Positions 1-11,849 of a stretch of DNA of 64,000 nucleotides are shown here, one piece after another. The stretch spans positions 12,606,001 to 12,670,000 of the forward strand of contig JAFREQ010000011.1 in assembly GCA_025331565.1 (NCBI GenBank). The letters run 5' to 3'. Below the pieces are notes generated by a model, which was not told where the DNA came from, did not search any database, and was given only the letters and a program-made list of their open reading frames with translations. Numbering within the stretch: position 1 is the first letter of the stretch; each line of letters begins with the position of its first letter. This stretch comes from Holacanthus passer (Eukaryota; Chordata; Actinopteri; Pomacanthidae). The translations under genes and the position numbers were made by a program.

Positions 1-15
1 AAGAAAAGGCAATCA

Positions 16-21
16 TTTATT
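16..21 (-). terminator. Probable ninj1 polyadenylation signal
   Basis: TTTATT on the plus strand reads AATAAA on the minus strand, about 320 bases past the ninj1 stop codon. It is the only close match in the 3' flank inside the window, so the 3' UTR would be roughly 337 down to 1-15. Confidence 0.45.
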
Positions 22-123
22 TGCATCAGTAACCTGAGAATTGTAAGAGGTAACAGACGAGTGAATTGCTGCATGAAATAAAAACAGACCTCACATTTGT
101 CCATGTTAGAGAAGAAGTGAACC

Positions 124-130
<7 letters not shown>

Positions 131-161
<31 letters not shown>
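131..161. repeat. (CA)n microsatellite
   Basis: An uninterrupted CA dinucleotide run lies in the presumed ninj1 3' UTR. Similar CA/TG runs occur near 3345, 11818-11846, 27768-27786, 47879-47910, 53170-53193 and 54928-54960. Confidence 0.9.
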
Positions 162-163
<2 letters not shown>

Positions 164-336
164 TCACCTGATCCTCAAGGTATCAAGTAACAAGCCCGGG
201 AGGTTGAATTGCAGACGGCAAATACACCTACATGCCATTTAGTTTGGTGAATAAATATATGTTGTCCTTTTGTAAAAATGCAGATGTCCATCTTTACTAA
301 GTTGATAAGCAGTGTGGAGAGTCTCATAAAGGGTGA

Positions 337-3300
337 TCAAGAACTTGGGTTGGGCCGCTGGACACCAAAGGCTGTGATGAAGACGTTGACCACGACTATG
401 ATGAAGACGAAGGCTGTGGCTACGTTCTCCAGTATGTTCAGCTTGTAGTGCATGCTCTCATCGTTCAGGTTCCACTTAACTGACAGAAGAGAAATGACAC
501 GTTAAGACCATACTGAGTTTTGCTTAGTCAGTAGGAGTGACCTCCTTTCCCCACAAGGGGGAGCAGCACAGAGTTTCCTGTCACATAAACAGTGAAGTAA
601 TCATTACTGAGTATGATATAAATTAACAGCAGCTGACAGCACTGCCCACAGGTGAATAATTAGCTTCTTCCTCTATTAGGACATTACGTGCCTCACTGGG
701 CTGAGAAGGGACACTTCTTTACACGGAGGGGAAGTCCATATGTTTCACAGGGCGTCTTAGTATTGGCAAATCTCCTGTGCCTCTTTAAAACTGGAAACAG
801 CTGACAGCAGAGATGTTTCTTCCGCTGTGGCTCTCTAAACTCAGCTCTCTATCACAATAGTTTTCTCTGTAAGGATAAGATAAGGATACATTCAGGAGGG
901 GGAGGAGGGAGCACAACAACATATGGAGGGACAAACTATGTTAGGCTCAGTCCTTCCAATTTACCAATTCAATACATTAGTCATCAGCTATTTACAATGC
1001 AAAAAAAGAGCGTGTTTCCAGATTTACGAGCCCAAATAAGCATGAAAACGTTTTTGAGCTTGTGCAATGATGTGCATCAATGATTTCGAGGCCTGTGGTT
1101 GTAAACCTGTGAGAAATAAGCTGTATGAGAACATCATGTTTCTATATTTCTCAAGTTTGTAAATTTGTAGAAAAGATTTTCAGTTGTAGAAAAAAATCCC
1201 AATGAATTATATCGTCAGTGAGATTGTGCAAAGACTAGGAACCAAAAAGAAAAGCTGCTTTTGTGAATGTCATAGAGTACAAACTGAAAGCAGTTATCAG
1301 TTTCCTGTAATATGTGATACTGAAGTTACACATTAAAAGACATTGTCACAAATGCAATGCAAGGACAAAGTCAAATACTAACTTTAATGTGTGTGCATGT
1401 GGTACAACCCTGATTCCAAAAAAGTTGAGATGCTATGAAAAACTAAAAACAGAATATAAAATTTACTAATTCTTTCTGACGTACACTTACTGACAAACAG
1501 TAAAAAGCCAATTTATTTAATGTTTGACCTCATCAGCTTCATTGATTTCTGTAAATATCTGCTTATTCTGAATTTGATGGCAGCAACATGTTTCAAACAA
1601 GTTGGGACAGGAGCAACAAAAGACTGAAAGTTGTGGACTGATCCAAAAACACCTGTTTGGATCATTTCACAGGTAAACAGATTCATTGGTAACAGGTGAT
1701 AGTATCATGATTGGGTATGAAAGGGGCATCAAAATGATCTTTTGTGCAGTAAAGGACCAAAACAATACATATTATATATTTTTAGTAATGCTGGGAATCT
1801 TATTATTTGTGAATGCTGACAAGCCAATAACAGGGTTTGCCAAATAGAAACTAGGAGACTAACTCCAAACTTACCAATGAAGATTAGCATAACTCCCACC
1901 ACGATTTGCAGGATGAGGGAGATGCTAATGAGAGTAATAAGGGGCACATAGAAGGGGAAGTCTGGTCCTTGCTCCAGCACAGCCTTCAGCTGTGAGGCGT
2001 TAGCCATCAGTAGAGCCACATCCAGCATGCTCTCTGCTGCGCTCTTCTTATTGGCATAATGGTTCATGTTCAGAGGTCCATCTTGTCTCCTCATGTGGCC
2101 ATGCAGTGGGACCTGAACACAGACACAAACCCTAACATCAGTATACATAATAAGTGACGGTTAGCATTGTGATACTTGAACAAGCTAAGTCAGATTTGTC
2201 TGTAATATCCCTTTATTAATGGGTCTATTACGGTAGATGCCATTAACGTTAAAAATATAGAATCTCATAGATATCTTCATATGTACTTATTCTGTGACTC
2301 TGACAACTCAACAGCCCTCATTTAACTTAATGCACCTGAAAATGAGCGCTCTCCATCAGCGTGTTGCGGTGACAGAAATCTAAATTTTGACTATTATACA
2401 CTTTCACCATTGCTCCCCTGCTCTGAAACGTGTGTAAACATGATGGTTAAAAAGTTACTTCGACATGAACAAACTGAAAAGCACTCTACTCCCGCCATCA
2501 TATTGGAATTCATGTCATATTTCATAGCTTGAAATGTGGGGATTTTATTTACAGACTCCAAAATCTCCCACTTGCATTACAAATTACAGAAGTTTTACAA
2601 GTTTCAGTTAAACCTAAACCCACTAAGACCCAGATTTGTGCAATCACAATATTTAAAAAAAAAAAAAAAAACTTAGATGGAAGTGAAACGGGAACACCCA
2701 TGCAAGGCCACTGAATTGGTTTCAGTCCAGAGGCCAAAAATAATTTGTCAGGCCACATCTTGGCCACGACCTGGTCAGTCTGAAAGAAAAGCTGACCAGG
2801 TCATACGTCCAAAGAGTTCTTGGCAGCATCCACCCAAATACCATGGAAAAAGTGAGTTAAGACGCTTATGAACATGTGACAAAGATCACAAATACATTAT
2901 ACAAAGTCCATATGAAAGCTTGCACTTGAGTTTATGTTCCATTAACACTCAAATGGACTGACTAATCTACCAAGGAAGAGCTGTGTCGAGGAATCAATTC
3001 CCTTCCAGTTAGTGGAACAGCTAAATTAACCCTTTACCACATTCTCCTCTTGTCTGACAAGTGAAATGAGTATGTGGTAAAGGGTTAATTTAAAACCAGC
3101 ATATAAACATTGCATCACAGGAAACCAGGGTCGAGACCCCTATTTCTCTTCATATGAGTTTAGTTCAGCACTCAGGGTTTCCTCTGGGTGGAGCAGAGTG
3201 CAGCAGTCCAACAATGCCACCCTTGTGACCAGGTTGGCGACATCATATGCTGAGGTTCAGCTCCAGTGTTCCTCTTTCTTCACTTCTGAAAACCCGCCAG

Positions 3301-5810
3301 GCCACAGAGGAAATAGATGCTCCTGTGGTAGACCAGCAGATGAGTGTGTGTGTGTGTGTGTGTTATCTCTTACTCTCACTTCTTGTATTGTTACAACCTC
3401 ACTTTCAGAGGTACTGCTTTCACGTTCACAGCTCCCTATGCTTTCTAGGAAGTGGCGATCTTTCTTTTAATTTCCTTTTCTAAGGTCTAAGGTCTAATTT
3501 TTTTTTGCTTATGTGCTTTGGTTTGTGGGGGGATGTTTTGCCTTGTCTTCTTAGTAGAGCTGCAACAATGAGTCAATCGAAAGAACATTATTCAGCAATT
3601 AATCATCAATTAATCACTTCAGTCATTTTTCAAGGAAAAATGTCAAACATTTGCTGGTTCCAGCTTCTTGATTTGCTGCTTTTCCTTGTCATTTATGATA
3701 GCAAATGAAGGTTTTAGACTGTTGGACAAAAGGAGCAAGTATTTGTCACAATTTTTTGACATCTTACAGACTAAAGAAATAAGCAATTATTGGTGAAAAT
3801 AAATAGCAGATTAATCTGTTTTGAAAATAATTGTTAGTATGTTAGTAGTCCTACCTCTTAGAGAACTTGGGCTGGACGTCTTGCTGCTTGTGGGCCTGTA
3901 AAGCCCACTGAGACACTATATGTGACACTGGGCTCTACAGGTAAACTTAACTCGATGTCTTTACCATCATTGTCTGTAAATGTTTTTGTCAGACAGAGTG
4001 CCTTCACATACCTACTGTATATTATGTGATATATTTTTGAGTTGACATACTCTACATCACTGTCATATTTGTTTATTTATTTACCAGAAAAGCTTGATAT
4101 CAGCAACAAGAAATCACTGATATGTATAAAATCTAATTTGATTAGTGACGCTTTAACTACAGATATTTCAGATTTTCAGTGATCATTTTCCTAGAACTGA
4201 AGGTCATGGAAGCTCTTAAACAAACAGACCTGCAACAAACTATTGTTTTTAGTATTAATTCATCTGTTTCAGTTATTATTTTTGGTTAATCTTTTAGTAT
4301 TTTACAATAAAGCCTATGAAAAATTCCCAGAGCCCAAGATAACATCACACAATTGTTTGTTTTGTCCAGTATGAAACAGTATGAAATATATTTCAATATA
4401 TAGTTACCAAAATTATCAATTTATCAGTAATATTGTGGTATTGTTAAAATGTGTGGGAAAAATGTTCACTGAAATCATTTCAACAAGTTTTATATTGACA
4501 CAACACAACCACAAATAAAATTAGCAGCACTCTGCACTTTTTGTTTGCATATACATGAAAATGCATTACGTCCTTTGCAATGTGATATAAAAGGGCCATA
4601 GTGAGGTCCTGAGCATTTTTTGATACAGAAGCAATCTTTGAAGGTTTTTTAAAGCACAGTAATCAAACACAGTTTTAATGGCAGTTAGTAATACTAATAA
4701 TAAATATGCCAAACAAAAATTCACAAATGGACAATTACAACTATTAAAATAGTTGTAGATTCTCTTTGATAATTGACTAATCAATGAATCAAGTAATAAA
4801 TACAGTGACCCTGCAAGCTGTCAATCATTACTGAGCAAATAAAGCAGAGTCCTTCTCTGTGGCTGGCACCTTTAACAAAGGACCCACATTAGTATTTTAA
4901 CCCTCATTATACTGGAAAAGCCTAAACAGATACAATTACACACACAAACTTGTACTACTGTATACACTGTACATACATGGACTGAGGTGGATGGTTGTAT
5001 CAACACAGTAATAAATTACATTATAACATTTCCGACTGCAGCAGCATTAAAGCTTAATGCAGCTTCTTTTCTCCGGTGGACAAAGTTTATTACACTCTTT
5101 TACAGAAGTGACACAAGTTATGATCTGAGCTCACTTCCCAATGAGAGCTTTAATACAATCAACACAACATGTTCTTACAGTTATAGATGTGATGTATTGA
5201 GGATCAGGAACTACATATACAGTATAAATCCCAGATCTTTCAGTCAGGCAATTCAAAGATGTATAATGATGTGAGCTTGTATTTCTTCTTTTAACCCATG
5301 TGGTCAAATCATAAAGCTGATTTTGGCTCACTGACCCACCTGGATTCCTCTACAGAGAAAATGACTGTGCACCGCAGCCACATGGTCATTATGTGTAAAC
5401 TGAGACTTTGTAGATGACAGAAGTGACACAGAAGCAGGAAACACGAACACGAGTAACTTTATGAACTTATGTGAAACGTGTGAATTAGCCTGGAGATGAG
5501 AGCTAATCCGAAGCTAACCGCTCACATTAGCTTAATGAAGCCCGGACACTTGTTCGTTAGCCAACATCAAACACAAGGATGAGAGAAAGGATGAGAGAGA
5601 TGGATGAAGATCAGACAGCCATTAAATCCCTGTGTAACCAACCAGTATCTCATGTTATAATTAGAAATGTTGGATTTAAGGTGGACAGACCGGGTTATTA
5701 ACATTACTGAACAAGAAGCTGCCCTTTGTAACGGTGCTGCCTTCACGTACCTCAGTTTCGCCGTTTCGGTCAGCATCACCGTTCATTTCCAGGCTTTCCA
5801 TAGCCATCAT
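337..5810 (-). CDS. ninj1: Ninjurin-1, three coding exons
   Basis: Ninjurin-1 is a small plasma-membrane protein that polymerises to rupture the membrane in lytic cell death and was first described as an adhesion molecule. Coding exons, in transcript order: 5751-5810, 2112-1875 and 479-337. They give 146 residues, close to the 152 of human NINJ1. The N-terminus is short and acidic (MMAMESLEMNGD...). Exon 2 carries the conserved block NHYANKKSAAESMLDVALL with the amphipathic helices, followed by a first hydrophobic segment (VPLITLISISLILQIVVGVM). Exon 3 carries the second one (FIIVVVNVFITAFGVQ). LLMANASQLKAVLEQGP and ITAFGVQ favour NINJ1 over NINJ2, and wnk2 next door matches the human WNK2-NINJ1 pairing. 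Splice sites are canonical and phases are 0 and 1. Two tandem ATGs open the frame; either could start it. Confidence 0.94.
1411..1728. mobile_element. Decayed non-autonomous DNA element, ninj1 intron 2
   Basis: The stretch opening with ACAACCCTGATTCCAAAAAA and including GTTGGGACAGGAGCAACAAA and ATCATGATTGGGTATGAAAG resembles a very common teleost interspersed repeat that I recognise by its recurring phrases. It has no open frame. The family name cannot be given from sequence alone. The rest of the intron (480-1874) shows nothing gene-like. Confidence 0.55.
2113..5750 (-). other. ninj1 intron 1 with interspersed repeats
   Basis: A 3.6-kb intron with no supported exon. It holds a poly-A tract at 2655-2671, the palindrome at 3022-3092 and AT-rich sequence with two decayed copies (about 3553-3850 and 4220-4450) of a teleost repeat recognisable by 'GAGCTGCAACAATGAGTCAA' and 'ATCAATTAATC' phrases. 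Short open frames here are AT-rich chance frames. Confidence 0.5.
3022..3092. mobile_element. TTAA-flanked perfect palindrome, piggyBac-MITE-like
   Basis: Two perfectly complementary 21-base arms (3022-3042 and 3072-3092) surround a 29-base loop. Inside the arms, TTAA (3026-3029 and 3085-3088) is followed by CCCTTTACCACAT and its mirror. TTAA duplications with CCC-starting inverted termini are the signature of the piggyBac superfamily, so this may be a 63-bp minimal non-autonomous element. A structured RNA hairpin is the alternative reading. Confidence 0.5.
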
Positions 5811-8741
5811 GTTGATAATCTCGTTATATCCCGGCTGGATCGGACGTGGGCAGTGTGGGTTTCAGATACAGTCCGCGGTCCGGTGGTGGAGACAGACACG
5901 GACTGGTTATAAGAGGCTGCAGTGACGACAGGGGGGAAAGAGGCTGCAGACTACCGCCCCTCCAACAGGGGGGCGGCTGTGGGGATTCCGGGAGGAGAAG
6001 TGAGAGCCACAGATACTCATAATGCTGCCATTTGTTATACTGAAACTAAAATCCTGAGGAAAATGAGACATCAACCGTTTTCATTTGGACTATAATCACA
6101 GTTTCCACTCATACTAGACTGTAGAGGCAACACGACTCTTTACTGCCATCCTGCGTCTAGATTCTGTTACTGCAGGCTGGAGGCTCAACTCTTAGGAATA
6201 AAAAGCTATTGTCCTAAAGTGATTAAACCCAAATCTGTTTAAGAATTTGCACCTTGTAAACATAATATCAGCTGAATAATTAAATGTATCAAAACTAGAT
6301 TTTGTAACAGAGCCCATCTTTTGATTTTGGTGGTGCATATTACAAAGAGAAATAAATTTATCACACAGACAGCCCGAGTCCTTCAGGGCCCTTGTGCAGC
6401 CGCCTACTTTGCCTGGTTTTTAATCCAGTCTTGAGTAACAACAAAAGTAATTGGATTTAGCAGAACAAAGTCAATAAGTTCGTTAATTGATTACAGCATG
6501 GGGAATATTATAGAATCAATCCCAATTAATTCTAGCGTGATTATGATCTTCACCTTTACACCAATGATTGGCCAAAGAACGTGTTACTTGAAAACCAGGG
6601 GATCTTTAGAAATTAAGCAATTATACCAAGAGAGTTTATTTTATTTCTGTATCATATGCGATAACTCAGAGGCTACTACATGCATATAACTAAAACTGCA
6701 TAATTTTCCATTATCTGTATTCTAAGCAAAGTTCACAAAGTGAGAAAACAGCAGCATGGTAAGTCTGAAAAAGTCTTATCCAAAGAAGTGGTCTAGCGTC
6801 ACCAGTAAAATGAGAGCCAGTGAAAGGGATGGTCAGACACCGATTGTCGCATTCATGGTTCCTATTGTAAACCGACTCTCAAAGGCCTGACAACACCCAT
6901 CAAATGGTTCCCATTATTTCCACTGTTTCCCTGGTGATCAGGGCAGGTTTGTCCCTCAAGCATGACCCTATAAAATTTAAAACTGCCCTTCAGGTCAATC
7001 CCTGTGGGGAAAAGTAATACCTTTGAGGCATTAAGACAATATGGCCCCCTGACCTCCATCTCTGACCTTTGTGTAAACAGCAACTTTATTTTTTCCATGT
7101 ATTCACTTTATGTATTTAAACCTCATTTGTTAAAGTGATACAAAAGTTGCACAACAGGGTCAAACTTTAAAAGATAAATAAAGGCAAGAAATGTTGTGGA
7201 TGATAGCAAACTACTCAACCAAATTACTGTGTGTATATATACTGTATATTATCATCATCATGCAGAGACAAAATGTTTCAGGATCAGATAATAAAAAATA
7301 TATGATAAACTATATTTTCTGTCAATGGAAATTGAAGCACCTTTAAGGCCCTGTATTAAATGATGTAAATCAGGTATGCAATGATCAGGTGGGTTGTGGG
7401 TTTACCTGCATCTTTAGTAACGACATAATCACAATAGATAATAAATACTTTAAATGTTTTGTCTTATAATGATGGCGGTTAATATTTATAAGCCCTTTCT
7501 TAAATAGACTTCATTTTATTGGTATTTTTCTTGTAATAATGTTAGCCAATATATTTATTTATCATAGTGATGTATTATATAAAATAGTACATAGGTGCAC
7601 ACAACATTCAAAAGGAAAAAAAAGTGTCTGGAGATTTAGGAAAATAGCAAAGCTTCCATTTCTCATACAATAATATAATTCAATAACAGAAATTATTTCA
7701 TAGGCAAATTGCTAAAGAAAGCATTTCATATTCTCACCTTCCCTGCTCGGGTCCATATGGATGAGTACAATATTAAGATGGGATCCGGTGGCCCATAATT
7801 CTTAGCAGCGCCCCTCTCGGTTGGTAGCCTCGAACACGCGTCTTCCCATTGGCGGCGTCACGGGGGGGTGGGGGCGGCGGCCGGCGGTGTGGTCCACGCA
7901 GCCTGAGTCAGGGAGGCTGAGGGCGCCGCCTCGAAGCGCGCCGACTTATTGGATGCGTGTTGTTGCTAGGGGCGTGGGCTGTGGCCTGAGATATTCGAGT
8001 TTTTCCCATTACAAAAAAAAGAAAGATCCAATTTAAAGGACGACGGTCGCGTCAGCTGGACGAGAAGATGCGCTGAGGAGACTGTGCCGCAGTGGGTTTA
8101 ATCTGATAAGCTTCTTCTATCATCATCCATCCGTGGAGAGGAGGGGGGGGAAAGTAAAGGAACAATGCAGAAAAGCTGAGCTCACACTTCTGGGAACTTA
8201 TTCGCATTTTCACCCGGAACACCTGCGGTTCATTTGCATGAAGCAGAGCCCGGCTGGCTGGGTCTTTACAGCGGGTGACAGCTGCGCACTCGCCCGTCCC
8301 GTGATGCGTCTTTAGAGGGATTAGTGCAGCCTAAACGTCCCGGCCTGTCCGCTGGAGGTGATGTGATCTGCGGAACAAGTCACATTCGTATAGCATGCAC
8401 CGGAGCTGGGACCTTATGCAATGTGGAGTACAACTGAGCTCATAGGATGAGCTTGCAATGACATAACTTGAATAGCTGTACTGCAGCAAGGTGGAGCGGG
8501 GGATTGAGGTGGTGCCATAGGCGGCAATGCACGCATCCTCCCAGCTGGACATTTTGCGGGGATGCTGTGCGTCCTGAACACATTCAAAGCATAAGGCCAA
8601 ACATCCGGAGCTGGAGAACTGCGTCACTGCATGCGTGTTGCAGGTAGGCTGCAAACTCTCCCTGCAGCACCGGGGAGGGCAGCGTGCTCGTCAGCACCCC
8701 CTCCACCATGACGCCGGTCAGTGTCTAACAAGTGACCGGGG
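5811..8741. promoter_or_regulatory. Divergent ninj1 / wnk2 promoter region and wnk2 5' leader
   Basis: Between the two start codons the ends are GC-rich (about 5820-6000 and 7800-8740) and the centre is AT-rich. G-runs occur at 7860-7890 and 8141-8150. The right GC-rich block continues into the wnk2 leader, which carries several short upstream open frames. The two transcripts diverge from about 2 kb apart; the exact start sites cannot be seen. The AT-rich middle (6000-7750) contains nothing I could assign. Confidence 0.5.
8708..8728 (+). promoter_or_regulatory. uORF with strong Kozak just before wnk2 start
   Basis: CCACCATGA gives an excellent initiation context, opening a six-codon frame (M-T-P-V-S-V) that stops at TAA 13 bases before the wnk2 ATG. 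The main ATG context (GGGGATGG) is acceptable. Other short leader frames start at 8068, 8165 and 8237. Translational damping of wnk2 is an inference. Confidence 0.55.
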
Positions 8742-9416
8742 ATGGATTCGGCGGAGGATGCGAGAAAAGATCCGCCACTGGGATCCACTTTTTCCTCAGC
8801 ACCCAATTTAGACTCGGACATTAACGCGAATGCACGCAGGCCTGTTTATGAGAACGGGACAGATCACAATGTCAATATCCAGAACGCAGCTCTGCGGGGA
8901 GCCAGCGACCCCAGCGCCTACCCGTCCACCGACTACCAGGGGCTCATCCGCCAGAGGTTCATCCGCCGAAGCCTCTGGGTGTCCGACTCCGAGGAGCAGC
9001 CGCTGGACGCGCCGGAGTGCGTCCACAGCAGCCCGGTGCTCACCATCGACCTGCGGACCATCGTGGACCGGAGCCGGACCCGGGTCCTGCACGGAGCCCG
9101 GCTGGGCCTCGGGGAGACCTCGAGCACGGAGAGCCAGGTGGGGCTGAAGGACAGCGCCACGGAGAGCGCGAGCGCCGACGAGGGGAAGCGCGACAGGTGC
9201 GAGACCGAGCCCAAGGCGGAGGTGGTGCACGCGGATGTCACAGGTAAAGCAGGAAGTGACGAGAACGAAGAGGAGCCCGGGATGAAGGCTGTGTCCACCT
9301 CACCTGGGGGGCGATTCCTCAAGTTTGACATTGAGCTGGGGAGGGGATCCTTCAAGACCGTCTATAAAGGCCTGGACACCGACACCTGGGTCGAAGTGGC
9401 CTGGTGTGAGCTCCAG
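8742..9416 (+). CDS. wnk2: wnk2 exon 1: N-terminal region and kinase start
   Basis: 225 codons ending on a codon boundary. The first 185 residues are acidic and disordered, with RRSLWVSDSEEQPLDAPE resembling the FLRRSVVESDQEEP stretch of mammalian WNK2. The kinase domain opens with RFLKFDIELGRGSFKTVYKG. The atypical catalytic lysine is K205 in strand 2 (GSFK), and strand 3 carries Cys222 (VAWCEL) in place of lysine, the defining WNK feature. The exon is GC-rich, and this is why several other frames are also open here. Confidence 0.95.
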
Positions 9417-11815
9417 GTGGGTCATTCAAGTCACCTGTCACAGATGTGTCTGTCACCTGTCCACCAATCATAGACTTATATTTATATGTTACTGTATGTG
9501 TGTAGTGTAAAAACAATTGTGAAAACAAAGGACTAGTTTTATTTGATCATTTATGAATTACACTTCATTCATTAGAAGTTGAAACAGTGAGACGTGTCCA
9601 TTTCTTTTCTGATGATTTAACCACCAGCACCAGATCATATCTAACAAACTCTCAGGTAACTCTTCCAGGTAATCAAGGTGGGGTCCATGACACCTTACAC
9701 CTGCTGACAGGTGCCTTAACATCTGAGAGTGATTATGTATTATTATGTATTATTACACAGATTATTCTGTGTATTATTATTTGTTGTCTTTTATTATTCC
9801 CTTCTTACTAAGCTCAGTCACATGTCAACCATAAACAGGGTTTGATTAACTAGTCTACAGTTACAGGCGCCACATACTTTCTTATTGCTGATAGGATTTT
9901 ATCAAAAGAATACTGTTCTATTATTTTTATAATCTCATATTGTTGAGGTGTAATACAGTACAGCACCCGGATGATATGCAGCGTAAAGCCATTCTGTTTT
10001 TCATCATGTTTTTGTTAATGAGCCTTTAATCCAAATACTCATTTTCACAGTGGAACTGAAAAAAAAGTGTCATTCAGAGTTTTGTTACAGGGCAGCGTGA
10101 GGGGGAGGAGACTGTCTGTCAGTCATGTAGCTTTTTCTTTTTCTCAGCCCTTATCCCAGCTCTCCCTCTCATAAATCTCCTAATTATTGCCAACATAGTT
10201 TTACATTGTTAGTAATGCCTATGTTCTCCATTTCCACTATATACTTTATTGAACTATTGAACTGAACTGAAGTCATTCTGCACTTGCACCTTCACAGCCC
10301 TTATGCAGCGTCATCAGATGAACTGTGGACACTGTAATTTGTCAGAACTTTAGCTAATATAAACCCATAGCGTCATAGCAGTGAGAGCTTACTGTGTCAC
10401 TAATCTGTGTATGTGGTAATCTAATGATCAGTTTATATGCCATCCATGTGATACAGAGATTAGCCTGTGGACAGACCTGGAGACAGTGGTTGACCTCTCA
10501 GGGCTCAAAATGTGCTAAGCTTTTGCCGTCAGTCCAGAGCAAATGAAAACCTTCTCCAGTGAAACACAGTCACCTGGTTTTTAAAAAGCTGTGACGCATG
10601 CACAGACTTCAACAATATCAGTGTGTTTGAAAGTTTTTTTTATGTGATATGTGAAGAAAATTTCTTTTTCCTCATATATCAGAGGAATAGTTTTACTTTC
10701 TTTCCTGAATTCCTGAAAAGGCAGTTTTTTTGTACAGCCTTACATATATAAACAGCCTATTAAGTCAAAAACAGTGTTTTTCAGCAGTATGCTACTTTTT
10801 CTTTTTTTTTTTTTTTTTTTTGGTAGCTGCTTTGTTGTTGTATTGTTTTAGTCAATGTATGGCTTGTATATTGGGGTTTAGTAGGACCCAAGCTGGCTCA
10901 AGCTGAGTCAGCTCCTCAACATCATTTCACAAACCTTTACATTCAATTATCATAACGAGAACGCCGTTTGTGACTTTGAGACACAGCCCTGCCGCATGAT
11001 TGTATAGATTTAGTGTGGCTTCACAGCCAACAGAGCTGGTGCTTTTTTTTGTCTTCCTACTCTTGCAGAATCCAGGTTCACCCTGTCAGACCCAAGGGAA
11101 CAAGTAATAAAAATTACAGCCCAGCTCAATCTGGTTCAGATATAGAATTAAATCACAGTGACATTGTGCTTATATCACAGCTCTTATTGGCAACAACTAG
11201 ATTCCAGTGAGGCAGGGGAACTGAACTTCTCTGTTTTGTTAATATAAGCACCACAATATACATGTAATGAGGCTTGTTTGGATGTGAAACTGCAATCAAT
11301 TCTTGTAGGAATTAACAAAGTGAGCCCCCAGTTGATTGAGCACAAGGTGATGTGTCATCTCCTGTTTCAATCCCATGATTCAGCCTTGGTTCTCGGCTTT
11401 TGTAACTTGAATTAAGTAATGCAGTATTGTTAATATAGGACTTCAGTTTTCAAGTTTTCATCGGGAATTTAAAGCGTGCTTAAAGTTTTTTTTCAGTATT
11501 TTTTGGCATCTGTCAAGAGAGAAAGGAGCCACCGGTATTTTTAAACACAGCTACATTACTAACTGAAGTTTCACGAGGAAGGGCACTTTTTAAAAAGTGT
11601 ATTAGGAAAGGCATGTATCATGCAGGATGATCTCTACAGAAAGTGTATATATACAGTGTGTGTGTGTGTATTTGCATCTGAGCAGGTTCTTATGGGAGAT
11701 CTAGTGATGATTCAACCATTCTGTCCCTGGAGGTGAGGCCTTGCCCTTCAGAGCCTGTGTGCCTCGCTCACTAGAAGCCACTGTAACTCAAATCGTGTGC
11801 CTTTACGGCCTGTGC

Positions 11816-11849
<34 letters not shown>

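Noticed and set aside
8808..9355. Four further open frames, on both strands, within wnk2 exon 1
   Set aside because: High GC content keeps them open. Only the 8742 frame leads into the kinase glycine-rich loop.
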